Of a stretch of DNA of 64,000 nt, positions 10,916-23,499 are shown piece by piece (position 1 is the stretch's first letter; every line of letters starts with the position of its first letter). Origin of the DNA: Isoetes taiwanensis (lineage: Eukaryota; Streptophyta; Lycopodiopsida; Isoetales; Isoetaceae); the NCBI GenBank assembly GCA_021234155.1, contig JAJEKV010000008.1, positions 3,547,008-3,611,007 on the forward strand. Reading direction: 5' to 3'. The notes beneath the pieces are model-generated. The model saw only the letters and a list, made by a program, of their open reading frames with translations, ran no database searches and was not told the origin of the DNA. Made by a program: the position numbers and the translations under genes.

Positions 10916-11065
10916 AAATCTTCCTCGAATGGAATTTTCTTTTGTCAGATTTTTTTTACATTTTATACTCAAATATGTGCCGTGATCATACAATTCATAT
11001 GTATCTCCGTGATAAAACGCATGTTATACTAACCTATCCCTCGGTCTCATCAAGCATCAGATTAT

Positions 11066-11355
11066 ACATAAATGAAGTTTATGGGGCCATCTACTTGCTC
11101 TTGGAAGTATTTCATGTATATATTATGTGATATATATGTACATAGTGTAAGGATGTAAGATTAAATGTGCTGCATGAACTCCTTTGTCAATCTTAGTTTA
11201 ATTTGCCGGATGTAGTCTTTTCTGTATTCGCTTTGCTTTATCGATTATACATGTAAAATGAGGCTTATGGGTCATCTTACTTGCCTTGGAAGCATTTCAT
11301 GTATATTATGTGATATATATGTGCATAGTGGGATGTACGATTAATGTGCTATAAA
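11066..11355. repeat. Direct repeat of about 100 bp, spaced about 188 bp
   Basis: The block 11066-11175 (ACATAAATGAAGTTTATGGG, then CTTGGAAGTATTTCATGTAT, TATTATGTGATATATATGT, and a conserved end) recurs at 11250-11352 with small differences. Both are AT-rich and non-coding. Confidence 0.65.
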
Positions 11356-11897
11356 TTGATACTCATATACACCCATCAGACATATGTAATTTAATATGTA
11401 TAGATTCAATCAAATCTTTTACATGTACAATCGATATGTACCGTATACATAACTTATGTAATCGGATACGTAAGGTATTCAATGCATGCCTTCTCCAACT
11501 TACCTATTTCTTTGCAATGTGCGCCGAGTCGCATGAGCACTTTGTGGAGGAGAATCCAGATGCAAGTCCAAATGATAGGAAAGTCCAAAATGATAGTTGG
11601 TATTAGAATGTTCGAATACCAAACCAAGTTGAATAAGGAAATTGAAGGAGAAACACTTGGCTGCGTCAAGCATGAACAAGCAGAGAATACCCTCGCAAAG
11701 CTTTAACCTATGAGGTATCGGTTTCACATAAATTGGGTACTGGTAATTGTGATGTATGTGCCGCTGGTACCATGAGCGCGCGATGGCTCTTGTCAGCACA
11801 AAAGCTATATTTTGTAACCGTTAGCAATTTTGGAGAAATGGCTTCAAAAGAGTGAAAGGAAGAGTGGCAATAACCAAGCATAAGGGGGATCAGAAAA

Positions 11898-12825
11898 ATG
11901 TGGTGGCAAAAGATTCCTTATGTCCAAAAGAGACTCCATCGTAATAATGAAGATGATGTTAAAATGGCGTGCTTATCAAGTTATATGGACGAGAAGTCAA
12001 GGAAGGGCACTTCAGGAAGATTAAGATTGGTGGAGAAGCAAACAGATGTCTTTTTCTCATGTTGTCTCATGTTCGATCACATGAAAAGTCGTACCACGAA
12101 CTTTGGTACCATTAAGCAGAAAGCAAAGAATTTAGAGAAGCATCTCGTGACTCTAAGAGATGATCTTGATATCGCGAGTAGATCGCGTAAAAATTCACAT
12201 TGCAAAATTCTTCAAAGAAGTACCAACATTGGAATGCACTGCATCACTATTTTGGTACATCACCTTCAGCGTAAAATGGGTAAGCTTCGCGTATTGACCG
12301 GCTCACTTATATGTTTCATGATGAAGCCGCGACAATACATTTTCTACAAAGATGCATTTCCCAACTTCATCTTCGGGTTGAAAGAGAATGGAGGATCTCA
12401 CATGCGAGCATCATCTCGCGGTGGTCGATGGTTGTGCCGCTACCAAATCCGTAATATCATTCTACTCATATGCGTACTCCATTGTCAAAGATGGTATCTC
12501 GCGGTACAATGGTATTTCTTCTGGATCAGGCATGGAAGGGGAACATGATGGAGAGAATGCCATGCCAAGCAACTTGGGCCGCTGAGCAAAGAAGAGAGCA
12601 TGGAATTAAAATGTGCGTGCTCATGATGCCTGTTGTTTTGAGAAACAAGAAATTCCCAAGGTTCAGAGAGTGTATCGGGAAGTGAAGGAGGCCGAGATTG
12701 ATGTGTCAAAGCCATTTGATGCAACCCTTCCCGTGGCCCCAAAGTCGCACTGTATCTCCATAAGTCCCGAGGACCCAACCTTTACCGATGGCGCTGACCA
12801 CTATCTGATGGTACAAATGCGATAA
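11898..12825 (+). pseudogene. Unrecognised protein-like open stretch, several frames
   Basis: Overlapping plus-strand frames cover this stretch: 11898-12548, 12388-12585, and 12613-12825 ending in a stop. The last two have non-repetitive protein-like content, including 'EHHLAVVDGCAATKSV' and 'PFDATLPVAPKSH'. The jumps between frames suggest one coding region broken by indels. The HHxxxVDG string resembles an acyltransferase HxxxD box, but nothing around it supports that family, so I give no function. Confidence 0.25.
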
Positions 12826-12829
12826 ACTT

Positions 12830-14105
12830 TGAATGGCGTATGTGAGTCTATCTCAACATCGGTGGAAAGTGGACATTGAAGAAGCTAGTCCCATGTGCAA
12901 TATGCCGGGTACTTAATTGAATCGAACCGCAATGTTTGCAAACAGTAGAGGAGTTACATTGATGTGATACAAATGGTGATAATTTTGTTTTGCTCTTCCC
13001 GTAATGAGGTATGTGCCATACTATGTCTTGCTTGCACTAGAGAAAAGCATGTATTGGATCAACGGTCATTGATGCTTTTACAAGAATGAGCATCATGCAG
13101 TGGACATTACCATATCGTACCTTACTATTATCCAAATCTTCGCTGTTGCCATAACATAAGCCGTTGGATGATAGAGAAGTATTGGTACCAGAGATTCTAT
13201 TGGAGCCAATTTCCCATGAAGAAGATAAATCATTGTATTAAAGGTGCTAGCAGCCTTTTCATCATTCCCGATGATAAACGCATGAGATGTTGCTAGGAAG
13301 TCTTCCCGAATGGTGGATGCCTTGGATTAGGTGAAGGCTTTGAATTTGTAGTGGCTTGTATTGTGCTACTTTTATATTTATGTAATGGAAGAATGGCACC
13401 CCGGATTAGTCCCCCTACCAAGATATATTGGGAACTTTAAATTTGTTTCTTCTATATCGCTTCTGGTTGAAGATCTACTTCACCGGGTTTTCGAAGAATT
13501 CCGACATTTGTTTTGTAGATCATTTCTTTACATCTAATGCATACAAAATTATTAGCATATCAAGGAAAGCTTAACTCAGATACTCTGCTATGTACATACA
13601 CTCAGATTGCAAAAAGCTCAACAACATACAACATCTAAGCATAATTGTATTACCTGCTAGATACATACTAAGATGTGCCCGTCCTCAACTTGTTTACTAT
13701 CCGTAACCACCAAAGACACCCATCTTGAAAATCGACCTTCTACAAACTCAATATTTACTATCGATGTACCAAAGACACCATCATTCACTAGATTCTTCTA
13801 TTACCGCGGAATCTCTCTCACCGTGGATGCTAGGCTTCTTAATCGAAGCAAGCAACCTCTATTGCAAATGCTCCATAAACTATCACGTCTTCTACCCATT
13901 GAGATTTTATGCTTGAAACTTACTATGTCATCAGATAGCTAATTTGTGAAGCATCAAATTGATGCTCTTTTGGACATAAGTGGTAAAGCCATTTGCATTC
14001 TTCGCTTCCACAAACCACCAAATAGCCAACAACACAAATCTGCTTAGCCCTCGATGCCATATCAGACGTGAGTAAGAGCAACCCTCATTGAAGATACATT
14101 TGAAA
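12830..14105. other. No gene recognised
   Basis: Only short frames are seen, such as 13673-13942 (+), without a known motif. The DNA is AT-rich and without obvious repeats. Confidence 0.45.
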
Positions 14106-14322
14106 GGAAGGTCAAGAATCATACCACATCTATTCGTGATTCGGATACCTGGTGATGAACATCCAAAGGAAAAGAAATATGTCTCATCCCATCATTGACC
14201 TCTGGGAAGAGGGTCCAAACTTCACACCATAATGAATTTAAATCTTGGTATGCCTTGCTCATAACTTGTCTACAATGGTCGTCAGAACATCCAAGACCGA
14301 ATTGAACAAAATTAAATCCCAA
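14106..14322 (-). pseudogene. Possible F-box-associated (FBA, FBXO2/6-type) domain remnant
   Basis: The minus strand reads 'CSDDHCRQVMSKAYQDLNSL' then 'WCEVWTLFPEVNDGMRHISF' in one frame, then 'GIRITN' in the next. The spacing and pattern resemble the end of the FBA beta-sandwich found in FBXO2/FBXO6 proteins ('W.e....f..y..GvR.v.F...D...W.g.yG.rvTNSsV'), which binds glycans or other substrates for SCF ubiquitin ligases. The run of conserved Trp and Gly positions is suggestive, but the central part is mangled and no F-box was found. Confidence 0.3.
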
Positions 14323-14329
14323 TGGTTAA

Positions 14330-17155
14330 GTGACAATTGTGGATGCTTTTATTTTTTCTTTTGAATCTAGAATATATAGAACAAGTAATAATATAAAGAA
14401 GGTAAAGGGATATTTTTGTATTAATATTTTAATTTGTTTCCAAACTTTTTAAATTTTGGCTTAATTATTCTATTTGTTGAGGTTGTAATAGAATGTAGGC
14501 AAATATCACTCTTTATAGTAGTATGTTGTTATGAACATCTAGTGAAGAGATTGTATTTCACAGTTCTCAGAACAAACAAAGTAGAAATAGTGACTTATTT
14601 AATAGTTTTGGACAAGATCATAAAGTGTCATGATGACTCACAAAGTTTTCCAATCAACAATGATTGCTCCCACAAAGTCCCTGCAGAGCATTAGGAATTT
14701 CATCGGCCCTGGCAATTTGGGTAGCAAAAGGATCTCATCAATATATAAAGTCTATGTTTGAAATGTGAAGTGACCACATCCAAAGTTTTCCCACATCCTG
14801 CCCATTGAACACATCCTCTGCCCAAGCTAATATATATACAAAGAATAAAATAAATAAAAACCACCTGGCATATCATCAAGACAAGTCTGGGAGATATAAA
14901 GGTTGTTCAAACTTACCTCTTTTAAGCATTGCCATCATTGCAGCTTAATCTGACAGAGTAAGCACAACAACAAGCTTTACCACAAAGCTTATGAACGCAT
15001 GCTTCATAAAATGTACATTGGTTCAAATGTATGTTGTTCCAGTATGTTCGCATAATTGAAGTGTAGCAAATCTAGAGCTCATGAAATGGAAGATATTGCA
15101 AAGGATTTAGCAAATACATAACTTGGCAGACTTTGAAACTTTAGGGACTAATTATAAGAAAAGTACCTCGTGCACAATTTTGTTGTTGTTTTTAAGCCAA
15201 GTAGACCTCGTTATACTTGCTATAGAACTTCCTCGCCTATATTAGTAGGCCCCTACATTTTGACCTAGAGATGCCATTAGATTTCTGATCCCAAAAATAC
15301 AAGTTCCAAGCACCATAATTGTTTTGAAAGTATAAAATTAGCCATGCCACTTGGTCAGTGAAGGTTTGTAGTCGACTAAAAGGAAGCAAATAAGAATTTC
15401 CAGAGAATAGGAAACCCAAGAAAGAAAATACTCAAAGTGTGCCCAAGAAAATTTAACAACGATCTAAAGATAAACTAAGGAATTGATATTCTTAATGCCT
15501 AAAAGAATGCTGCTGATTGCCATGATAACTCCATATCTCATAACTACGAATTTAACCGCTTTTAATGAGTAATATATAGTATAAGGTGTCTAACTTTATC
15601 TCCGCTTTTTAGAGGCTATGCAAAACCTTCATTGAACATTAGCGCAAGAATTGTGCATAATTCTGTGAAAACCCTACTGGTGGTACTTCACCCTCTTTTG
15701 GGCATAAAACAAACAGGAAAACGCCTGATGAAGATTTAATCAATATGACCAAACTACAATTTGTGAAAAATAAAGAAACAAATCATCGAGGTTCATGGAA
15801 AGGAACTCAGAGAAGGTATCAAAATTACGCGTATATAATCTATATCTGGGCTTTAGGACTCAATCTAATTATGGATGTAATGATGTAGAAGGTCGATGGA
15901 AAACATTATCCATATATAGTTGGTTAATCAAAGATGCAAAATTCTAAATTCATTTGCGTAAGTACCTAGAAAATCATGAATTATGCCTACATGCTTCCAT
16001 TTTGGTGTACTAATAGTGACGACGATGCGTAATAAATTAAACCAAGAACTCCGCTAACATACTCGCAGATCCCCTACAAGAAACCCTCGCTCAATCAAGA
16101 AAAAGTTAAAGAGCTAGCTTAATTACATAATAATCCATCGATCTATAAAGGATTTGGCCAACCAAGTTAACCTCGTAGCGACATTTATAGCAGCTTTAGT
16201 CAGAGACTTGAGGCTAATCATAAAAACCGCTTGCAAAGTCAGAATTCAGCTTAATCCATCCCCCTTCCGGGCCATAGATCGACTCATTAACTCTTCCCTT
16301 GGCTTTTGATTTTGTTTCCTACACCTGCAGTTTTAATATTTCCTAAATCTTAGGGCATGTTCTACCTAACATCTGGCCGACAAAATTTTATGAACTTATA
16401 AATTCAAGATTTTTGCTAATATTCTCGCCACTAAAATCCCCTAAAGAGACAACAATGATTTCGACAATGGACGACAAAAGAAGACTCCATCAGTACTATC
16501 AAGCATTTATGCCATTATAGCCACCGGTGCTGATTGACACAGTAACCTAAAAATGCCTGAGATAAAAAATAAGAAGCCCCCTTGTATAATCCAGGCGCTT
16601 AGGTTAGGCCATACATCTAACTGCATCAAGTTTTAAGATACGTAAAGTCTAAACTAATTCTCAGTTTGTAACCCTTTGATAGAAATTAAAGCTGCTGTAA
16701 ACGATTTCAGATTCGAATAAATTTCAAAGTACAATAATTAGCTTTAAATTCCATAAGTCTCGAATGAGTTTAACTACCACTATCCCCGCCTAATGACAAA
16801 TTTGTTTGTTCCATCTCTTCTTCAAACCACAAACATAAGACTAAGATCCACAATAAACAAACCCAAAGGATTTATGTGAAATATAAGAACAACTCACCAT
16901 GCTTTAGAATTCACTTGGGCATCCACAAAAGCTTCGTATAAAGGCCATCAAGCATAAAGACCGCACTACACTATCCGGGTTGTCAGGAACCTTCCTCGGG
17001 AACAGTTTCCTTCTTCACTCAGATTCTTTCATACATATAATTCAACTCTATGTGAGCTAGAGTTGCCAGGATATGCATATATCCCGCTGAAGCCCTCGCA
17101 TTAACAATAAAATGAGAACATGCAACTGGGATTTCCAAGCAAGCATCTAGTACAT
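14330..17155. other. No gene recognised
   Basis: Long AT-rich stretch with only short frames. One minus-strand frame at 15419-15237 has no recognised motif. No repeat or element ends stand out. Confidence 0.5.
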
Positions 17156-17157
17156 TT

Positions 17158-17187
17158 ATATCTATCTATCTATCTATCTATCTATAT
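17158..17187. repeat. (TATC)n microsatellite
   Basis: About seven uninterrupted copies of TATC, flanked by TATA-rich sequence. Confidence 0.95.
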
Positions 17188-17189
17188 TG

Positions 17190-19895
17190 AAAGAACATGC
17201 CTACATATTTAGGAGTTTCTTGCTATCCATCAAGAGTACCATGGAGTCTAACACAATAATTGGGTAGAGAAGCCATTGAGGTGGTAATTCTAATTTTTGC
17301 AGACTCTAAAATAAAATCACCAAAGCATGATGTATGTGGTCCCTAACTTGAACTCGAACTGCAATATACCGGGCATTTACTAACAACAAATTTTGTAGCT
17401 CCTTTCTCTAACTCAGACTCCCCATTCCATACTATTATTAAAGTATCCGTGGCTAATTCCTTTAAATGTCACCTCGAGCAGTTTTCAAAAAAGTTTTCTC
17501 CGAAGGGAAGAAAAGAAGACATCTCTGGCCATTTTGGATGCTCAATGTGCTCTATTTCTAACATTTTACCTCCTCGGACATGTAAGTTCCAAATGTCCTA
17601 GACATGTGCCTATCTTTAAACAATGTCTCCAAGTGCACTAGTTGAATTAGCAATAATTTCCTTCTTTTTGTTTTCATAAATGGACATCATAGGGCCAAAA
17701 GTGAGAGGTTATTGACAGATGCTTTAACCTTTGACCTAAATTTTAGGCCTTCCACACCGGGTGAGTATTTCACATCAAAAGTGGTTCTAAACACCTCCAA
17801 ATCGCTGGCTAAGGGTCAATCTTGCATATCTCGATGAGACCATCATGTTTTGACCCTTAGTTCATCCCTTTCCGCTTAAATAAGTTTTGACCAAATAAGC
17901 CAATTTGCTCACTCAGATGCCAGACTCTTGACCTAAATTTTGTGGTCACCTCTAGCTACACCAAGGTGAGAGATTTTCAAGATTATCTCTTCCATGCCAC
18001 CCCTAATTGGCCCCAAATTTGTTGTGTAGGTTCATTAGATAGTCCTATTCATGCCTCAAACCCTCAAATTAGCTTTCAAATCCTCATTCCGACTCCTCAA
18101 AATAGGTGAGATTTGCTCAACCCAAAAAAATTCCAAGTTTGTCAAAATTAGGGTTTTTCCCCTTTTCCTATAAATAGGCCCCCATATCTCGCTTAGCATC
18201 TTACAAAAGTTTGTTCTGCCTTTAGGTATTTTCCAATTCTTAAGCCTTCAAGAGCTGCTTGTTAGTCTCATTCACCAAGACCAATGGCAATCGGCAGATT
18301 TCAGCGATGGTACACTGCCCATGTAGTCAGAGGCGATATCAATGCTATCTCTTTGAAGTTTTCCGTATGATAGACATCCAAGCCACCTGCATGTGCAACC
18401 CCCATCCTATATGGAAGTCATGACCTAATTCTAAGCTGTGGTAGAACCATCCTTAATACAAAGTTATTTTGTTCCCAAGCAAATTCCTCCAAGCAGCCTT
18501 TGGAGTGATGTCCCCAACACTGCTGGCACCAACAACAAGGTTAGCATAGATGCCGCGTCCGGTTTACCTAAGAATCAACAGCACGCGGACAGTCCCTACG
18601 TATTATCTTCCCCACCGTTGGATTCGAGAATCGTGGTCATCCAACGTTAAAGTTCAAATCTAAGGGGCTAAGAAGGATAATATCTAGCATAATGACAGGG
18701 GTCATCTTTGTGTTTTTGCACGAGCATTTACAGTTGTTTTCCAAGATTTCATATCGTCAGATTCACAATTCAGGCATACTAAATAAAGATTTCTCTAGGA
18801 GGACGCTTTTATCTTGACTACATTCATTTTTATGAGAGGCAAGATCGAAATGTCACGACAAATTCTATAATGTTTTGTCATTAAGTTTTTGCAGTAAAAG
18901 GGCTGTAATTGGCACCCCCTTAGTCTCTTTCATAATGGCGCTAGACAATGCATGGTTTTAAATTTAACTAGCATAATTGGGGTATTCTTTAAAAGGAAAA
19001 AAAAACAAGAAAAACCCTACATGCAAATCCATCGTAGCCCAAACTTTAGGGTTCCATAAACTTTCCAAGCCTTCCATCTTCATGCTTGCATTACACGCCT
19101 TCCCCAAGATTTCCGCCTTTGTTTCATCTTCAAGATTCCGGGCCGGGATTTCCCCTTCATTTGGAGCACTTTCTGTGTAGTTCCCTGGCTCTTTGAAATC
19201 TTATCTTCCGGTAGATCAAAACAGATGCTTATGACTGGGCTTGGCTTCTCGTTGTTCAAATTTAACTTGTGCTTCGATTCTATTTCGTGATTTATAACCG
19301 AAGTAGTGACACATTCAGCGCCTCAAGAACTCCTTACAAACCTTCCTATGGCATCTTCGTGATGCTTTAGTTGTAGCCCGTTTTAAAGAGAAGTGGCGCC
19401 TTATTCCTCAGAAAACTAATTTTACAACTAGGGGTATATGATTCAAAAACTTATGCATGGAAACTTGTAGCCAATGCTAAGACCCCCGGGTGGGTGGGCC
19501 AACCGGGCAAACCATTTTATAAGGGGTATCCTCAGATTGTCGCTTGTTTTCCACTTAGGAGTTATGGTGCATACAAGGTCAAGTTAGCACCTTACTCAAT
19601 AACATGGTGGATGCGCAACTCATGGTTGGAGGTCTTAGGAAAGCCGGGTGGCAGAGAATTCAATTCAGAAGTTTTTATATCCGCAACCACACCGTATGCC
19701 AAGTCTTGGAAGGAGGTGACCAAGTAATGCCTAAAAACTTGCAAGAAATTTTGCAGCCTTATTAAGTTTGATAGATCTCGTGTGCATCGATACACTCAAC
19801 CGAAAAGTCGAGGCGTGGCTTTTAAGTGAATCTACAGAGAAGCATGCGTGTTCTATAATGTCAGCCCGGGTTCTAGGAGCTACCGCAACATCACC
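17190..19895. other. Unassigned region, possibly LTR-type DNA
   Basis: No protein family was recognised. Small plus-strand frames (18438-18650, 18977-19180, 19494-19727) lack known motifs. The stretch near 18120-18260 looks like a plant promoter, entered separately, and could belong to an old LTR. Confidence 0.35.
18169..18176 (+). promoter_or_regulatory. TATA box (TATAAATA)
   Basis: A canonical TATAAATA lies in CCTATAAATAGGCCCC, a context typical of plant promoters, preceded by a pyrimidine-rich stretch and AGGGTTTTTCCCC. A start site would be expected near 18200. A 28-codon ATG frame follows at about 18283, with nothing longer behind it. Whether it drives a gene or is an LTR promoter is unknown. 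Confidence 0.5.
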
Positions 19896-19899
19896 TATC

Positions 19900-20924
19900 T
19901 AGCACTTCTTTGGTTTTACTTACAAAGCATACGTCTAGTCATGGTAATCATGTTGCATTTTCACAAGTTCAGATTCACACCGCTACTAGTAGCATATAGG
20001 CTTCAAATCCCATAAGATGTGCTATCGCTTTCGCTACGATGTACATAGATGTACATGGATATTATGTATGGGTTCAAATCCCACAAAGCTTACAAATTTG
20101 ACTTGATATCTTATAATATTTTAGTTATAATTATTTTATAATTCTCTTATTTACATTTCCCCATATTTTAATTATTGTATTTCATAACTCTACGCACATT
20201 TTTCAAAAATTCACCTCTACTCTTAACATAAACCATTGCACTATAAAGAACATAGGAAAATCCCCCTTTGACCCCTTTGGTTTGGGTGCATATTCAATTC
20301 TGGGTCGTGAGGGCAGCTTAGGAGCCCTTAAATTATATTATAAGCACGACAAATTCACATCTTATAAAGATATTATTAATCGGAATCTTATGGGCGATTT
20401 TGCAATAATCGGCTATTACGATATGTAATCCATACAAGGATACCCCACAAACGGTGAACGCATCTACGGTCCACATCAAGGAATATAAGGCATATATGCC
20501 CATCCAAGGCTCGCGTTCCCGAGTGACCCCCGCAGAATATGCACCCAAACCAAAGGGGTCAAAGGATTTTCCTATGTTCTTTATAGTGCAAATGGTTTAT
20601 GTTAGAGTAAGAATTGAATTTTGAAAATATTGGCGAGAGTTATGAAATACAATAATTAAAATATGAAAATATGAAATAAGAAATTATAAAATATTATAAC
20701 TAAAATATTGCAAGATATCGTCAAATTTGTAAGCTTTCTAGGGATTTGAACCCATACATCCATGTACATCTATGTACATCCACGCAGGGATGCTAAAGAG
20801 GCACATCTTATGGGATTTGAAAGCCTACATACTACTAGTAGCAATCAGAGATACTTAACTCAGAAAATCGCAACATGATTACCATGACTGTATTACGTAA
20901 CGTAGCAAACCAAAGAAGTGCTTA
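19900..20924. repeat. Near-palindrome of about 1 kb (foldback)
   Basis: The left arm (19900-20295) is mirrored by the right arm (20535-20924). Matching pairs include AGCACTTCTTTGGTTT with AAACCAAAGAAGTGCTT, CATGGTAATCATG with CATGATTACCATG, GATGTACATGGAT with ATCCATGTACATC, TTTGGGTGCATATTC with GAATATGCACCCAAA, and GGAAAATCC with GGATTTTCC. The loop is about 240 nt. Arms match over nearly 400 nt with scattered indels. A transcript would fold into a long hairpin, a natural small-RNA precursor. Confidence 0.9.
20264..20567. mobile_element. MITE-like core with terminal inverted repeats, copy 1
   Basis: Inside the palindrome, a core of about 300 bp has inverted ends ACCCCTTTGGTTTGGGTGCA and its complement. 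A second copy with the same ends and related interior (GGAGCCC, GCACGACAAA, CCCCACAAACG, ATGCCCATCCAA) lies at 52350-52636 in the same orientation. No transposase is encoded, so it would be a non-autonomous class II element. The superfamily and target duplication are not resolved. Confidence 0.7.
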
Positions 20925-21436
20925 TTAGAGTATTCATGCTCATCGCGACTCGTGATTTGATAGGCATGCCCTGCTGATCCCATCGCTGATCATGTCATCC
21001 TAGTCAAGAGAACTAAGTATAATCGATATCTTCACTTCACGGCAGACTTCTCACCTAATTTATTGCGGAAGATTAGAAGCGACCGCAGCCTACACTTCTC
21101 TCAACCGCTAGGTAGAAGATCGGACAAAATTTCTGCAGAAGGACACCAACTAACATCCTAAACTTGGGACGCCAGAGGAACTACTTCAAAGTTAAGAAGT
21201 TCCTCAGATAACTCCATCCTTCCTACGATTCAAGAATAGTTGTAATTTTGATCCCTAAGCATCAGAATCGAAGTTTTCAATCTATATATATAAATATTAT
21301 TTTCGCTTTGCATTCTAAATGTTTTGTTGATGTATTTTTGTTCCACAACTATATCAGCAAACACATAAAATGCAATAAACAAACAAAGCTAACTGTGGCT
21401 ATGATCTACTGTGTATGCGCCAGAGGTCCGTGAATA
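20925..21436. other. Possible remnant of a 5' LTR of the downstream gypsy element
   Basis: No coding motif is seen. By position it could be the LTR of the element at 21437-25710, but no second copy was found downstream, so this is only inference. A short AT stretch near 21280-21300 could be a TATA-like region. Confidence 0.25.
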
Positions 21437-21799
21437 GTTAGTATCAAGACCGGCGAGTCCATAGAGATGAAGGGACCCTCAAAATGCATGTTGACATAGT
21501 AAGGAACTCAGACGTAAGAATTCGGGTCCCATGACTCCCTAAGAAGATGTCGCGATGAGATCCGATCTTCAAGAGATAGCACAGTCTTATTAGCAAAGAC
21601 AAGCGTTAGCTGGCTGTGACTAATAACATCCGCTTGCCGCTAAGCACCACCCCTGAAGACGGAAAGCGATAAGAAGAAGAGCAAGAGAAGGAGGTCCCCA
21701 GCACTAATCCTCCTCGATACTGCCTCTGGATCTTCGTGACTCGACCGAGAAGAGGTGGAACTGGAAAAGCGGTGGACCGTGAGACGATAGTGACTCAGC

Positions 21800-23330
21800 T
21801 GGGGACACAAAGACCTCGCATCACCGGTAAGAAAGACTCCTACACCGTAGTAACGGCGGAAGGCAAGAAAGCTTGAACAAATTTCGTGACAAATTTGTAA
21901 TGTGCATGGAGGCAGAGGTGGTCATCGACGAAAGATGAGAGAATATGGAAATGCATGAAATCGAAGGACAAAGACAGCGCAGAGTGGCCACGCCAAACAA
22001 CCTTTTAAAGGCCAAAAGCAGCCTGTGATATGGTAAAGTTGGCTAAGGCCCATGGGCTGTTGCTGGTGGATAGCCGTTGTGTTCAAGAAATTTTCAAAGC
22101 GGCATTCGCGCCCACTATGTGCCAAGGAGCACAAAATGCCACATTGATGCTAATTCCATCTGGCCACAAAGAAGGCAACAAGTCCGGGTGCGTAAATATA
22201 CCTGAAGAGTTCATGAAACCGAGGCTTTATGTGCCAAACCGAAAGGGAACTGGCCATGTAGTGGAAGGGTATATCGAGGGATTAAACAATGAGATAAAGA
22301 AGCCGGTAAGAGCAATCAACCCTCTAACAAGCATCGGTTGAATCGAAAGGCCACCGGGCATGATCCGGACCTCGTAACGCTGGGCGTAATCAGCAGCATC
22401 ACCAAAAGGTAAAAGCATCTGTGAGTTATAACTCCTAGAGCAAATAGTCCAGACTGAAGAAGGCTCCATATAGTGGCAATTATGGAAGCAAGCAGTGAAA
22501 AGAAACAGTATCCTTCCAAGGATAAGCCTGGAAGATGAAGGGTCAAACTACCGAAAAGCCAGTACATCCTTTGGCGCTAAATGCCTAAGGAGAAGAGGCG
22601 TGAGTGCATCGGAGAAACAAACCGGGCTTCAAAGCTCTAAATCCGAAGCACAACAAACCGCCTTCTTTGTCATGAATGCATTAGCGTGAAGGTGGATGGG
22701 AGACTCCTCCTCGACGACGACAAAGGGGAAGCACGCCACTCATTCAAAGCAGTGTCATATCTTGCTCATAGATTCAAACCAAGCAGAAATCCATGACGTA
22801 CCTACGAGGGAAGGCCAAGGCCAAGTCTTTCATAGTCCCCGGATAGATAATGAGGAGCACTCCACAACTCAGGTCTCCAAGAATGGTCAGATAAGTTGAA
22901 GCTCGCCGCTGAAGTCAGAAGCCGGTGAATCCGGTATTGGGGCAGCTGGCAAAGGAGACACACCTGGGCAGCAAGAGGGATAAATTCCCCTAACATCGCA
23001 TTTACCAGTGGATCAACATCCAAATAGGAGCGTATGATAAACATCTGGAAGTATGATTTGGATTATCGCGATGGAGTAATTGGCCCAAAGAAAGGCCATC
23101 ATCGACTCGGGAACCGTGAAGTGACCTTTGATGGTTTCAAATCCAAGAAATCATAGAAATTGCGTGTAAAGAAGTTGTTCCTATCATACCGGTCTAGCAA
23201 GCGGCCGCTGGCGCATAAAGAGCGAAAGCAGCCTATGTCTTCAAACTCGGGATCGGCGAGCCTCGAGTCGAAGAAAGCAAGGGAAGATAAGGTGCTCAAA
23301 GAAATTACCAAAATAGGTAGCTAAGTTGGT
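21800..23330 (+). pseudogene. Gypsy gag/protease region remnant
   Basis: Several short plus-strand frames occur (22030-22341, 22495-22689, 22696-22899) without a recognisable zinc knuckle or DSG protease box. Near 23100-23170 the plus strand reads 'LGNREVTFDGFKSKKS', which matches the linker between protease and reverse transcriptase of gypsy elements ('...REVxFEGxxS.K'). The gag and protease calls rest mainly on position. Confidence 0.4.
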
Positions 23331-23499
23331 AAGGAGTTCCAATGATCTCTTCCCGCATCTAGATCAAGGTGTTCCTCCTTACGTGAGGAGTCGAAAGTGA
23401 GATAAAGCACTCAAGCCAGGTAACGGCCGAAAAGCGGGTCAGAGCAGGATGACGCACGCAAGAGCTAAAGGTTGAAGGCGCTAAATTGCGGAGCTGTTT

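Noticed and set aside
12388-12585. BAHD acyltransferase from the HHxxxVDG string
   Set aside because: No DFGWG box or other family feature is nearby; a single short string is not enough.
21437-21455. Primer-binding site for the second gypsy element as a firm feature
   Set aside because: The match to TGGTATCAGAGC is weak and no LTR pair confirms the position; it is mentioned only inside the element entry.
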